64,000 nucleotides of DNA from Chimonanthus salicifolius (Eukaryota; Streptophyta; Magnoliopsida; Laurales; Calycanthaceae), in the NCBI GenBank assembly GCA_013350335.1, contig CM023535.1:35620991-35684990 (forward strand), in the 5' to 3' direction. The translations under genes were made by a program, and so were the position numbers. Positions 11,014 through 23,976 of the stretch are shown in pieces; the first letter of the stretch is position 1, and each line of letters starts with the position of its first letter. The notes under the pieces are model-generated. The model ran no database searches. It saw only the letters and a program-made list of their open reading frames with translations, and was not told where the DNA came from.

Positions 11014-13721
11014 GTTGCATCCTGAACAACACATCGTCTTGGGGAGCTCTAGTGTTGTTTGTGAAGAAGAAGGACGGTTCACTCTGAATGTGTGTGGATT
11101 ACCGGAAACTGAATCAGCTAACGGTACGGAACAGGTGCCCTTTATCCAGGATCGATGATTTATTCGATCAATTGAGGGGTTCCAGTCACTTTTCGAAGAT
11201 TGATCTGATGTCCGGTTATCATCAAATCCGGGTTAAGGAGGAGGATATAGAAAAGACAGCCTTCAGGATGCGGTATAGAATATATGAGTTTGTAGTCAAG
11301 CCGTTTGGACTCACCAATGCACCGGCTGTATTCATGGATCTAATGAACAGGATCTTCCGTCCTTACCTGGACCAGTTCGTGATTGTGTTTATTGATGATA
11401 TCCTGATCTATTCCAAAAGTCAGGAGGAACATGCTGAGCACCTACGGATAGTCTTGAACACTTTGAGAAAGAACAAGTTATATGTCAAAGCCAGTAAATG
11501 TGAATTCTGGTTATCCAAGGTTAATTTCTTGGGGCATGTTATATCCGAAGAAGGTATAGCAGTGGATCCGGCTAAGGTGACGGTAGTGAACGAATGGAAA
11601 GCGCCAAAGAATGTAACCGAGATCCGCAGTTTCTTGGGATTAGCTAGTTATTACAGGAAGTTTATTATGGACTTCTCCAAGATTGCATCTCCACTGACCA
11701 GACTCATTCAGAAAGGAGTCAAATTTGAATGGTCAGATTTGTGCAACCGGAGATTTGAAACACTGAAAGAGAGACTTACAAGAGCTCCTATTTTGATTTT
11801 GCCGAAAAGAAGCAAAGGTTATGAGGTACAATGTGATGCTTTAGGAGAAGGACTCGGGTGTGTCCTCAGTCAAACTCAGCGTACGGTGGTTTATGGATCA
11901 AGACAGTTAAAAAATCATGAACGCCTTTATCCCACGCATGATTTAGAACTAACCGCAGTGGTCTTCTTTCTTAAAAGTTGGAGACACTACCTATATGGCG
12001 AGAAATTTGAAGTGTTTTCAGACCATAAGAGCTTGAAGTATTTATTTGATTAGAAGGAGCTCAACCTTAGGCAGCGCAGATGGATGGAATATCTGGCGGA
12101 TTACGAGTTTACGCTTCGATATCATCCCGGCAAGGCAAACAAGGTGGCAGACGGTCTCAACCGTATATCACATGCATCAGTGGCATGTTTGATCAGAACG
12201 GAATGGGAGATGTTGAATACCATTAGAGAGTTCAATCTGTATATCAACAACCATGGGAGTATGTACAATTTAATCATATGGTCCAACATGGTTACCAAGA
12301 CTGAACAAGAGAACGAGCAGATCCGGAAGTGGAGGAGATATGGGCCAAGATGTCTACTGGCATAACCATACCGGAATGGGAGTTGCGACCAGGACAAGGT
12401 CTTGTATTCAGGGGTAGAATATATGTGCCAAAAAGCTGTAGAAAAGAGTTGTTGATTGAGGCACATTAGACCAAGCTCTCCATTCATCCGGGCAGCACCA
12501 AGATGTATCACGATCTGAAGAGACATTACTGGTGCCACAGACTCAAAAGAGATGTTGCAGAATTTGTGGTACACTACTTAACTTATCAGCAGGTTAAGAC
12601 GGAACACCAGAAGCCATCAGGGTTACTCGAACCCTTACTAATGCCAAAATGGAAATGGGAGCACATCTCCATGGATTTTGTGACGAAGTTGCCAAGGTTT
12701 TCAAAGGATAACGATGAGATATGGGTTGTGGTAGACCGACTGACCAAGTCTGCACATTTTCTTCCCATGAAGATGACAGACTCTTCTGAGACTTTGGGTC
12801 AGCGGTATATCAAGGATATCATTAGATTACATGGTATTCCTCGGACTATAGTGTCCGACAGAGATGGCCGATTCACCGGCAGAGTGTGGCAGAGTGTGGC
12901 AGAGCATGCAGTCGGCCATGGGGACTGATCTACTGACTAGCACAGCATTCCATCCACAGACTGATGGACAGTTGGAAAGGACAGTACAAACACTGGAGGA
13001 TATGTTGAGAACATGTATGCTTGATTTCAAAGGTGGATGGGAGGATCACCTACCCTTGGTAGAGTTTTCATACAATAACAGCTACCAAGCAAGCCTTCAG
13101 ATGGCTCCATTCGAGGCTTTGTATATTAGACCATGTAGGTCACCGGTGTATTGGACAGAGGCCGGTGAGCCTGCACTGATAGGACCCGAGTTAATTGTAG
13201 AGACAACAGTGCAGATACAGTTAATACGGCAGCATCTTTTAACTGCACAGAATCATCAGAAGAGCTATGCCGACAAGAGGAGGAGGTTTCTCGAATTTGA
13301 AGTGGGGGACATGGTGTTCTTGAAAGTCTCGCCACAAAAGGGACACATGAGATTTGGAAAGAAGGGGAAACTTTCACCAAGATACGTGGGACCGTTTCCA
13401 ATCATAAGGAGGATGGGGGATGTGGCTTATCAGTTGGCACTTCCTTCATAATTGGCATCTCTACACAATGTGTTTCATATATCGATGTTGAGGAAGTACA
13501 ATCCCGATCCGTCTCATGTATTGAATGTACAAGATATAGATGTACAAAGTGATGTGACTTATGTCGAGAAGCCTGTCAGAATAGTGGAGACTGAACAAAG
13601 GGTGTTACGAAACAGAGCGATTCAGTTCGTCAAGGTGGTATGGGATCGACATGGTATTGAGGAAGCCACCTGGGAACTCGAAGCGGAGATGAGAACAGCT
13701 CACCCTGAATTATTTATGTAA
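11014..13721 (+). pseudogene. Element C pol remnant: RT, RNase H, integrase, chromodomain
   Basis: Begins mid-RT where LTR B was inserted; the rest of C gag-pol lies left of the window. RT with FIDD near 11390, RNase H, HHCC integrase with DDE region and a chromodomain-like tail follow the same order as element A. Lesions: TGA at 11085-11087, TAG at 12051-12053 and 12467-12469, one-base loss near 12311, a 10-base tandem duplication (AGAGTGTGGC at 12881-12900) shifting frame, and TAA at 13449-13451. RNase H has Leu where A has Ser after the first Asp-Ala. The stop codon is completed by the first bases of inserted LTR D. C cannot make a working enzyme. Confidence 0.92.
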
Positions 13722-14974
13722 CACCCTGGAATTTCAAAGTTATCATTTTATATGAAAATATTCATATTTACGGAATTGCCATTGTGATAAAATTGATTTG
13801 AATTTAAATGGGTCAATGGCTCAATCAAGACCCAAAGGATGGTAGTTTGTTTACAAAACAAATAAATGGATAAGATGAATTTAAACGGGTCAAGAATCAT
13901 ATTTGGGTCAAATTTTGATAAATGGGTCAAAATGGCTAGATGGGACCCAATGGGTCGTGAATGGCATGATTAACCATGGATTGAGTTCAAGCTTAGTTAA
14001 ATTAAGTTTATTAATTGCTTGAGTTTGGTTTGAGTTGAAATGAATGATGGGTTAAGTTGAGTTGAATTTATTAGTTAAGTTACATTAAATGAATGACTTA
14101 GGTTGGGTGAGTTGAATAAATGAGTTGGATGAATATGTATTTTTAATGTAAGTGAGAGAAGGGTGTGAATGAGAGGGGAAGTGTTTTAATTCCAAATTTT
14201 GAGCAAGGAAAAACGTTGGTGCATGGGAGACATTACCATGCATGTAACCCCCATTTAGATGATGAATAAAATGAGAGTTACATTTTGAATGGGACTTACA
14301 CTTTGAAATTACATAGAATGCATAGGGACGTTGGATGCATGAGAATATTGCATGCATGTAACAGCTACAATGGAGTTAGTGGGATGGCTGTTTGAGAGGT
14401 ACAAATGCAAGGATAATGAGAGATCAATAAAGTAGAGAATGCAAATAATCACAAAATTATACATGGAAGACGTTGGTGTAGATTGGATCATTATTTTCAT
14501 GCAAATAAACCCCAAAGTTGGAGCTGCTATTTATGAAGTTACACAAGTCCAATCAACAAGGGACGTTGGGAACATGGGGAGGTTTCATCTCATGATGAAA
14601 CCCCCAAGTAACATAAAGTTTAGGGTAAAGGCAATGAGAGTTACACAAGGTTAATCTTGGGCTGGTTTTGATTAAACAAAGGGTGCCCATTTCTCTCTCT
14701 CTCCCTTTCTCTTGGCCGTTCTCTGTTTTCCCAAACACTAAGAGCAGTAGCTGGTTGTTAATCAGTCCTTGGTTTGATCCCTTTTCATCAAGACAAGTTC
14801 AGCAAAAAGGGAAGGAACAAGCGGGAGTAAAGATCAAGTGGAGGAGTCGCGGAAACGGTAGGTGTTCGATAAACTATTTTTAATTAAGAATTATGATCCG
14901 GCTATTGGATGGCTGAATCTAACAAGGGTTAAATATTGGTTAGAAGTACATGAATGAGATCAAAAGAGGGACCA

Positions 14975-16200
14975 TAGGGTTCGGCCCCATTGGATGGCCA
15001 AACCCCATGGAAATAATTGATTTATTTGGATGGTTTTTGGAAATTAAAACCATACAAATTTGGGACTGTTTTTAGATGATTTTAAGTGTGTGTTTTAAAA
15101 AGGTTAAAACATAAATAAGGAAGTTTGTTTTGGACATAGATGAATGATGAAGAAATTTAAAACCAAAGGTCATAGGGTTCGGCCACCATGGAGGGCCGAA
15201 CCCCATGCAAATAATGGTTTGTTTTGATGTATTTGGAACAAATAAACCATGAAGTTGGTGGACTGTTTTGGGTTATTATTTTAAGATGTAAATACATGTT
15301 TTAGAATGGTTAAAAAAAAACATGGATTTGGGTGCTGGTTTCAGACCTAAGATGAAGGACTAAATGTTCAAAATTAATCTCATGGTGTTCGGCCAATAAG
15401 CATGGCCGAACCCTATGAAATTGGGCTAATTTTGGATGGTTGTTTGAAGGTTAAAAACCTGATTTAGATATACAGTTATTACATGGTTAATTGAGGTTTA
15501 AAAATAGTAAACGTAATCATTGGGTTCAGCCATGTTAGAGGGCCGAACCCCATGTAAAATGATGTTGGTTTTCATGTTGAGAATCCCATGGAAACCATGG
15601 AAACCATGAAAACCCATGGACTGTTTTGTGGAATAATTGGGTTAAGTTTATGATGAACATTAGGTATTATTTATATGCTTTGATTTAAGAACAATATATG
15701 TTGTTTATGGAGTTAGTATGGGTAAGTAATTGGCCAATATGAATGATGGAAATTGAGCATAAAATCACATTGGTGAGGTTCGGCCATGTGTATGGCCGAA
15801 CCCCACTAATGGTAATTGTGGGACATAATGGTTGGTGTATATGAAGATATGGAAGGTTTAAGAAGGATCAAATTAAGTGGTGAGGTTCAGCCGTGTGTAT
15901 GGCCGAACCCCACTAAAGATGGTTTTATGTTTGGTGATGAAAGTTAGTTAATTTAAAGCAAAGGTTAGTCTCAATGGCCCAATCGTAATTATGGTTGAAA
16001 TGATCAAAAATAAAATGATCATATGATGGGATAAATGGGCTAAAACCAAAGTGGTAAGGTTCAGCCATAATGTATGGCCGAACCCTACTAAGGTTCGTTT
16101 AGAAGTTTGGGTAATTAGATAGGTTTTAATTAAATAAATGAATGACCAATGTTTTAATGGATGAGGTTCGGCTATGGCTTTGGCCGAACCCCACTAGGTG
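14975..16200 (+). repeat. GGTTCGGCC hairpin array, LTR D
   Basis: Eight copies near 14975, 15175, 15383, 15521, 15775, 15885, 16066 and 16164; some arms have single changes. All lie between the proposed splice sites at 14858 and 16830. Confidence 0.85.
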
Positions 16201-16491
16201 ATTCTTGGAACATTAAGCTTTGCTGGAAATTAGGTGGATAAATGATTAACTTGCTGCCATGTACATAGGGTATTCGGATTTTTAGAACGGTGAGCGAGCC
16301 GTGATCGGAAGACGGTCCAAAGGAAGGATCGAACAAAGTAAACTATTGTAGGTTTCCTACCTTGTTGTAACCACATAACTTATTTGCTGTTTTATGTTTA
16401 TTTGAATAAGTTATTTGAATCAAATGTTATATTTACAAATGGCATGTTTGCATAGACATCTCATGCATGGCATGGGATGATGGTGTTGTAA

Positions 16492-16641
16492 CCGGAGGCC
16501 ACACTCCGTCGGGGCGTCCGAAAGACCACTGTGGGGTACCCTGATGATGAGAATCCCATCAGGAGGAATCCGGAGGCCACACTCCGTCGGGGCGTCCGAA
16601 AGACCACTGTGGGTTACCTTGACGATGAGAATCCCGTCAAG
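16492..16641 (+). repeat. Two tandem units with covarying stems, LTR D
   Basis: Two units of about 78 bases carry CCGGAGGCCACACTCCG and GGGGCGTCCGAAAGACC. Unit 1 ends with CCTGATG (16540-16546) paired with CATCAGG (16557-16563). Unit 2 has CTTGACG (16618-16624) paired with CGTCAAG (16635-16641). Two base pairs change on both sides at once. Confidence 0.85.
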
Positions 16642-17187
16642 TGATGGCTATGTTGAATGGTGATGGGTGGGACTCATTACATGTTCATTTCATACATAGC
16701 ATATTTTTACAGAATTTTGTCACACATGTATAACTATTATCCTATTTGCATGTTTTTGACTAACCATGTGGTAGCCCTATTCGGAAACACTACTGGGCGC
16801 GTTGATCTAACGCCCTATCTATATCTTTAGTGGATGATGCAGGGAAAGGAAAGAACGTGGTTGGAGAAGAGGACCAAGTACGAAAACTTGGACGATTTGA
16901 ATGATTGAAATGGACTATGAATGGATTATTTATGGACTTGTTAGTTGATTTATTTGGAACAATGTAATTTGTTAATTAGATGTTGGCATGTAATAAGTAG
17001 TTAAGTAGATGCTATGGTTGGATTTATTTGAATGGTTTGGAATGAATAGTAGACTAAGGTTATATAATAATTTTGGAGAATAAATAAGGTACTTTGCTAT
17101 CTAAGAATGGAAAGTTGGATTAGTCATAGGATCTATTATAACCTCAGTTAGATTTAGACTAAATTAATTCTGCTAGTTATATATGTA

Positions 17188-17231
17188 CCATGTGCGGATC
17201 AGTTTTATGGACTTAGTTCATACGCACATGG
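17188..17231 (+). other. U5 hairpin, LTR D
   Basis: CCATGTGCG (17188-17196) pairs perfectly with CGCACATGG (17223-17231); same place as the U5 stem of B, C and H but with different sequence. Confidence 0.6.
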
Positions 17232-17380
17232 GCTTGGCCAGTTAAGGGTCGGATTTAGAGATCCGAACTTAACTCGCGTCGTGACATTCCTCCCCGATCA
17301 CTTGTTGATTATTATTATATTTAAAAATAAAAAATAAAATAAACTCTGAAAATTTAGAGTGAAAAGGGCGGGGTGTTACA

Positions 17381-17452
17381 ATTTATGTAATTTATTTTGG
17401 AACCCTACTTCGTTCGATTTTCGGGAGGAAAATTTTAAAAAGAGGATTGTAT
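17381..17452 (+). other. 3' untranslated end and polypurine tract of element C
   Basis: Resumes C after LTR D: ATTTATGTAATTTATTTTGG, then the conserved ATTTTCGGGAGGAAAATTTT and AAAAAGAGGATTGTAT, directly before the C 3' LTR. Joining 13716 to 17386 restores the arrangement seen in element A. Confidence 0.85.
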
Positions 17453-18712
17453 TGTAATACCCCAGATTTTCAGTTTGTCAAATACTTACTGAAATTGCCA
17501 TTGAATTTGTGAATTAAAGGATATGGACCAAGGATGGTTAGGTTGTGGGGTCAATTGACCAATTAAGACCCAATGTACATGTTGTGAGCTCTAATTTAAA
17601 TATATGGTTAAGATGTGTTAAATGGGGTCAAAGTTGTTATTTGGGTCAAAATGCCCAATTGGGACCCAATGGGTCAAGGTTGACTAGGTTGACCACCAAG
17701 TGAGCTCAAGCTTGATTAAGTTGGGGCTGAATTGAGTTGGAAATGGAATCAAACAATTGAGTTGATTCAAGTAAATTAAATGAGTAGAATTAAATGAGTG
17801 AGTTGAGCTAAATGTATGAGTTGAGTTGAATGAGTTGAATTGGAAGATATAGAGACCTTTATCTCAAGTGAGTTGAGTGGGAAGAGGAGGGGTTTTTGTT
17901 GTTTCAAAGAACAACACAAGGTATACACGTTGGATGCATGGGAATTATATCTCATGCATGAAACTCCAAATGGGAATTAATGGGAGGTGGGCCGTTTGGT
18001 GGGGGTTACACAAACCACACACGTTGGAAAGCTTGGAGGGTTTCCATCTCAAGATGGAAACCCAAGAATCACACGTTGGGAGTGTTTCATCTCAAGGATG
18101 AAACCTCCAATTGAGACTTAAAAGAGGAAGATGAAAGGACATAGGAGTAACCAAGGGGTGTCACCAAAGGACACCACCTTTGGCAACCCTCATTAACCAG
18201 GAGAAGGTTTCATCTTAAAGCCACACTCTTCCTCTCCCTCTTGGCCGTTACCACCTCACAAAGACAAGAAACTCTTGGTGTTTTTCTCATCTTACTCTCT
18301 CTCTTTCTTAGCCGACCAGCACTCTAAGGAAAGAAGAAAACACTTTGAGAATTCTATCTCATTCTCTCCCTCCCTCTCAAGGCCATTTCTCCTCTCAAGA
18401 TCAAAGAGGACTTAGAATAATTGGATCTCAAGCTTCTATCCCAATCCATATCTCTTGGCCGAACCACTTTTGGAGGAGTTATATTAGCAGGATCATCTTC
18501 AGCCAAAGAATCAAGAAGAAGGAGAGGCTAAGGAAGGAAAGGAACAAGCCAGAGTGAAGAACAAATTGGAGGAGTCGCGGAATTAGTAAGTGCTCAATAA
18601 ACACTTGTTAAATAAAATGGTTAAGGAAGCATGATCCAGCCATTGATGGCCGAACCTATCAAGGGTTAAAATCATGGCTAATGATGTTTAAAAAGGGATG
18701 AACATGGATCAT

Positions 18713-19860
18713 AGGGTTCGGCCACTTTGTATGGCCGAACCGCATGAAAAGATAATTGTTTGTAGGTAATAGAAATAGGGATTAAGTAAATGAATAACAC
18801 ATTTTGGATGATTAAAGGATGGAAGGTAGTGGATGTTTCTAAGGTTTAAAATGGTTGGAAAATTGGTGAACTTGGATGCATTTGGATTATCAAAAAGAAT
18901 GGAAAGAGGAGCACCAAAACCAAAGGGTGAGGTTCGGCCATGGTGTATGGCCGAACCCCACCAAGTGCTATGTATGGTATTTTATTTTTAAAGGGTCTAA
19001 AAGGATTTAAATGGAGTGACAATGGTGGATGATTAAGTGTTAGATGATTAATATGTAATGCTTAGATGAATGTATTGGCAATTGGATATAATTAAAAAGG
19101 ATTAAAAAGGACCAAAATTATGATGGTGAGGTTCGGCCATGTTGTATGGCCGAACCCCACTAAGGTGGATTTTCATGGACCAAGGTTTTATGGATTTAGA
19201 TATCATAGGGTTCGGCTATGTGTATGGCCGAACCCCATGAACCTTTTGGTGTTCATTTTTTTGGGACTTGGTTATAAGTAAATAAACCAATTAATTAGCC
19301 ATGGATGATTAATGGCATGGAATGTAATAAAAGGTGAAAAGGATGAACCATGGGTTAGGCCATGGTGTATGGCCGAACCACATGGAAAATATTTGGTGGG
19401 TTTAAATGGTTATCAATTATAAACATATATGGAACAAGTGATTAGATGTAGAGGTCATGATCTTGTATCTAACTTGAAGATCAAAAGGTTGGAAGATGAG
19501 CATAGAATCAAGATGGTGAGGCTCGGCCATGGTATATGGCCGAAACCCACTAATGAATTCTATGGACTTATGTGTTATGAGTGTTAGATGCTTTATGTGT
19601 GAATAATTGGATTAATGGATTAGTGATTGGATTTAATTAAAAGGATCAAGTGATTTTGAAAGAAGAACAAAAAATCAAGATGGTGAGTTTCGGCCATGTT
19701 GTATGGCCGAACCCCACAAAGTTGGAATTTAGTGGACTAATGGATGTTGGTGGACAAAGGGCTAAGTTATTAGCAAAGTGATGTTTGGTTAATAAATAAA
19801 AGTAAGGGCCAAATTCAAGTAGGTGAGGTTCGGCCACAGTGTATGGCCGAACCCCACAAA
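18713..19860 (+). repeat. GGTTCGGCC hairpin array, LTR C
   Basis: Eight copies near 18713, 18930, 19127, 19206, 19352, 19524, 19683 and 19824, mostly with GGTGT or GTTGT loops. Confidence 0.85.
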
Positions 19861-20186
19861 ATGGTGTTCTTGGTCTTAGGTTTAAATTGAAAACCAAATG
19901 AGATATGTGTTTGACTTATTGACATGTAACAAGGTGACGGAATTTCTTGAATGGTTCGCAATCGTGAACGGGTGATGGTTTAAGAAGAACAGATATTTTT
20001 AAGTGACCTTTGTGTAGATTTCCTACCTCTTTGTAACCTCGATTTATACTTGCTGTTTTTATGTTGATTTTCATGAGATATGTGCTAAATTATTATGTTT
20101 CAAAGAGGATTTGAATTCTAATATTTATTTACAAATGGCATGTATTCATTGACATCTCATGCATGACATGGGGTGATGGTTATACA

Positions 20187-20342
20187 ACCGGAGGGTCCAC
20201 ACTTCGTCGGGGTGTCCGAAAAACCTATGTGGTGGTACCTTGATGATGAGAATCCCATCAAGAGGAAACCGGAGGGTCCACACTCCGTCGGGGCGTCCGA
20301 ACAACCTATGTGGAGCTCCCTTGATGATGAGAATCCCATCAA
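20187..20342 (+). repeat. Two tandem units, LTR C
   Basis: Two units of about 85 bases with CCGGAGGGTCCACAC and CTTGATG...CATCAAG stems. Open frames on both strands here are repeat artefacts. Confidence 0.8.
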
Positions 20343-20841
20343 GAGGTGGCTATGTATACTTGTGATGGGTGGGACTCATTACATTTGCATACATACATAG
20401 CATTGTTTTTGTAAGATTTTGATGATCATGTATTATTATGTTATATGCATGTTTTATACTAACCTTGTGGTAGCCCTAAACGGAACACCTACTGGGCGCA
20501 TTGTTCTAATGCCTATTTCTATCCTTAGTGGATGACACAGGAAAGCGAAAGATCGAGGATCGCGAAGGAAACCAAGCATAGGAGCTTGGATATCTGAATG
20601 GACTTTTATTTATTGATATTTGGTTAAGTTTACATGGACATGTAATTTGAGTAGTTAGATGTTGGCATGTAATAACTTAGTTAATATTTGCAATGGTTTG
20701 GAGTGGTTTGATTGAATGATTAAGTTAAGGTAATTTTGGATAAATGACTATGTACTTTGCTATCTAATAAAATGGAGTAGACTTAGGTTCCATTATAATC
20801 CGCAGTTAGATTAAGTAATATTCCGCAAAGATTATACTTTA

Positions 20842-20929
20842 CTATGTGAGAACCATTCTCATGGACTTAGTCCATGCTCACATAGGTTTGGCCAGTTAAG
20901 GGTTGGACTTTAGAAGTCCGGACTTAACT
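20842..20929 (+). other. U5 hairpin pair, LTR C
   Basis: CTATGTGAG (20842-20850) pairs with CTCACATAG (20877-20885). Then AGTTAAG (20894-20900) pairs with CTTAACT (20923-20929), enclosing GGACTT (20905-20910) paired with AAGTCC (20914-20919). Confidence 0.65.
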
Positions 20930-21022
20930 CGCGTCGTGACACTCCGCTCTTATCACTTGTTTATTTATTTTTTTTAAAAAAAATAGACTCTGATTTATGG
21001 TGAAAAAGGGCGGGGTGTTACA

Positions 21023-23976
21023 ATATAAAAGCGCGGAATTAAAATCATAATTGCGGAATTATAATAGAACCTAGTTCCATTCCATTTCAGATATTAAAGT
21101 AAGTCAAGTCTTTAATCATAATTAACATAACATAATTATCCAAATAAACATCCAATCATAGCAAAATATCTAAATTATTACATGCCCAAAGTCTAGTTAC
21201 TCAAATTACAAGTCCATAAGTAACTTAATCGAAATATAAAGTAAAAGCATCCAAGCTCCTATGCATGGCCCGTTTCACGTTCATCGTTCTCCTTGTTTCC
21301 TGTATCATCCACTATGGTAGAAGTAGGGCGTTAGAACAACGCGCCCAGTAGGTATTCCGATTAGGGCTAACACATGGTTAGTACGAAACATGCATATAAT
21401 ATCATAATGTCCAAAAACCGTATAAACCATGCCATGTCAATGATGTCAAATGCAATGAGTCCCACCCATCACAAGTACATATAAGTACCCCCACATAGGT
21501 CTTTCGGACGCCCCGACGGAGTGTGGTCCCTCCAATTTTTTCTTGATGGAAAAGCACATCAAGGTATCCCACATAGGTTTTTCAGGATGCTCTGACGGAG
21601 TGTGGCCCCTCCGGTTACATATCCTTCACCCCATGCCATGTATGAGATGCTAATGAATCACATGCTATTTTATCATATAAACATAGCATTAAAGCTCACA
21701 TTTTGAAACAATATCTTTTGCAAGATAATTCATCAAAATAAGATAAAAATATTGTACATTAAACCCATGGTTTCAAAGAGGTGGAATTCTACCAAAGACC
21801 ACTACATGTCCTTGTGCTTTCGTCTGGTAACCGCTCACGATCGTACACACCTTGTGAGGTCCCGTTACCTTATAATATACATCAATCAATTAAAACCATG
21901 TTCCATTTGATTTCCTATTATGTTTAAGTCCATAAACCATTCCTCATGGGGTTCGGCCATACACCATGGCCGAACCCATGATCCATCCCTTTCACCCTTT
22001 ATTACAACTTTGCCATTGGTCTAATCCTTAGTTAACATTTCATTCATTTTAATCTGCCATACATAGTTCTTTAATTCAAACACATGATCCATCAAATAGT
22101 TCATGGGGTTCGGCCATACACCATGGCCGAACCCTATGTCCATTATTTTCACCTATTTACAACATTGCCATCCATGGCTAACATAACCCATAATCCAATA
22201 ACATATTCCATAAGCATATATTTGTATCCTCCAATTAATTCTTCATTTAATCAATCACTATATTAAGTCCATAACCGATTCCTTAGTCCAAACATGATCC
22301 ACCAAATATTTCCCATGTGGTTCAGCCATATACCATGGCCGAACCCATGGTTTTTCATTTTAGACCATATTTACATTGATTCATGGGGTTCGGCCAAACA
22401 CCATGGCCGAACCCTATGATGTCTAACTCTCCAATTTTATCAATTCCCATTGTTGAATCCATAATTCAAGGTTCCTTCATTTTTTATCCAAAAGTCCATA
22501 ATTAGAAACTTTCTAATTTAATAACCATCCTCCATGGGGTTCGGCCATACACCATGGCCGAACCCTATGGTTCATAATCTTCTCTTTGACAATCATTAAT
22601 CCTTGATCTTCCATTTAATCAATCACCATATTAAATCCATCTATATTTTTCCATGGGGTTCGGCCATACACCATGGCCGAACCCATGATCCATAATTCTT
22701 ATCCATTTTTAACCCTTTAACATCATCAACATTTATCTATGATCTTCCATCATTTAAATCCATTTTAATTCACTAATGACCTTCCATGGGGTTCAACCTT
22801 CAAAAACCCATAATCAATACCAACACACCTCCATGCATGGCCGAACCCTATGGTTCTTTAATTTCTGTAAAAATCATATAACTAAGATTACATCATTTGA
22901 TGGTTCTCATTCATACGTTCATCCAAACCTTTTAAAAACCATTCTAAATTATTAACCATCTTCCATTTAATCCCTTCAAAAGCATTGATATTCCTTCCAT
23001 GGTTTCCATCCTTAAATCCATAAATTAAACCATGTCTTTCCATTAAAACACCATAATTACTCCCTCAATTTTCTTCCATAGGGTTCGGCCATAGACCATG
23101 GCCGAACCCTATGGTTCCTTATCTTAAACAAAATATCAAAGTACTTACCGGTTCCGCGACTCCTCCGGTTTTTCCTTCATTTGTTCTTGCTCTTCCAATC
23201 TTTCTCTTCCTTGTACACTTGCTGGCTGCCTTCTCTTCCTTTGAATAATGCCGAGAGTGAGACTTGAGAGAGAGGGAGAGCTCGGCCTTAGTGTGTATTG
23301 CCGTGCGCCCCTTGCTACCTCTCTTTTATAATTTCTTTCACTCGGTCCTATATGTTTCCCACTTTGGTGAGTCCTCTATATTCAGAATATGCCAATGCGT
23401 CCCTTGTAATTCATGTAAGTCGTGCGCCCTTGCTGCCCTTCTTTTATTCCACTTCCAATCGGTCCTAATTTAGAAGGTGCCATGCGCCCCTCTTTCCTTT
23501 CCTTTTTATAACATCCTCTTGATCCTAAATAGATGGTGCCATGCGCCCCTCTTGCCTATTGCCGTTTTTATCCAAGGAAATAGACACCATTGAGCGCATC
23601 CTCTTGGATATGGATATCTCCTATACACGGCTAAGACATCTTCTATATTTAGCAATTCCTCTTGTATCACTCTTAATCAAGGGAAGGCCCCTTTTTAAAT
23701 GATCTTATGCGCATTAACTTGGATAAGCAAATCTCATATTCGGCCAAGCAATATCCCATACACGGCCATGCAACATTTATTTAATTTTTAGACACATTGC
23801 ATTACCTTTTTAATTCAGCCCCATTTAATTAAAATTGAAACCATTTCCACAATCCGTTGGGTCTTAATTGGGCAATGACCCAACACTTTACCCATAAAAG
23901 GTCCATATCTAATAATTCACAAATTAAATGGGTAATTTTCATATATATTAATAACTTGAAAATCCAGGGTGTTACA
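21023..23976 (-). repeat. LTR E, minus orientation (3' terminal part outside the window)
   Basis: The reverse complement starts TGTAACACCCTGG at 23976 and runs leftward through the same modules: splice-like GGTAAGTAC at 23141-23149, hairpins near 23077, 22651, 22533, 22381, 22316, 22105 and 21947, tandem units near 21490-21620 and the CTAACGCCC element near 21330-21345. About 190 bases of its 3' end are missing because C was inserted there. Its 5' end abuts LTR F, so E was inserted in F. Confidence 0.9.
21947..23112 (-). repeat. GGTTCGGCC hairpin array, LTR E
   Basis: Seven clear copies, most with the arms GGGGTTCGGCCAT and ATGGCCGAACCC and the loop ACACC (GGTGT on the other strand). A partial copy lies near 22790-22850. 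Confidence 0.85.

Larger units (their letters stand above)
13717..17380 (+). repeat. Solo LTR D inserted at the 3' end of C pol
   Basis: Starts TGTAACACCCTGG, ends GGGGTGTTACA, 3664 bases, flanked by perfect ATTTA duplications (13712-13716 and 17381-17385). No primer site or polypurine tract adjoins it, so it is solo, presumably after LTR-LTR recombination. Modules: GT at 14858, eight hairpins between 14975 and 16200, GTAGG/CCTAC near 16350, tandem units at 16492-16641, AG at 16830, U5 hairpin at 17188-17231. Confidence 0.95.
17453..21022 (+). repeat. 3' LTR of element C
   Basis: Starts TGTAATACCCC, ends GGGGTGTTACA, 3570 bases. It carries GT at 18586, eight hairpins between 18713 and 19860, tandem units at 20187-20342, AG at 20528 and U5 hairpins at 20842-20929. 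The right flank is minus-strand LTR E, so C was inserted in E; ATATA at 21023-21027 would be the right target duplication. Confidence 0.92.

Noticed and set aside
21947..23112. Resemblance to a CRISPR array (palindromic repeats with spacers)
   Set aside because: Spacing varies from about 60 to 400 bases, repeats are in a plant LTR, and no cas-like gene is present.
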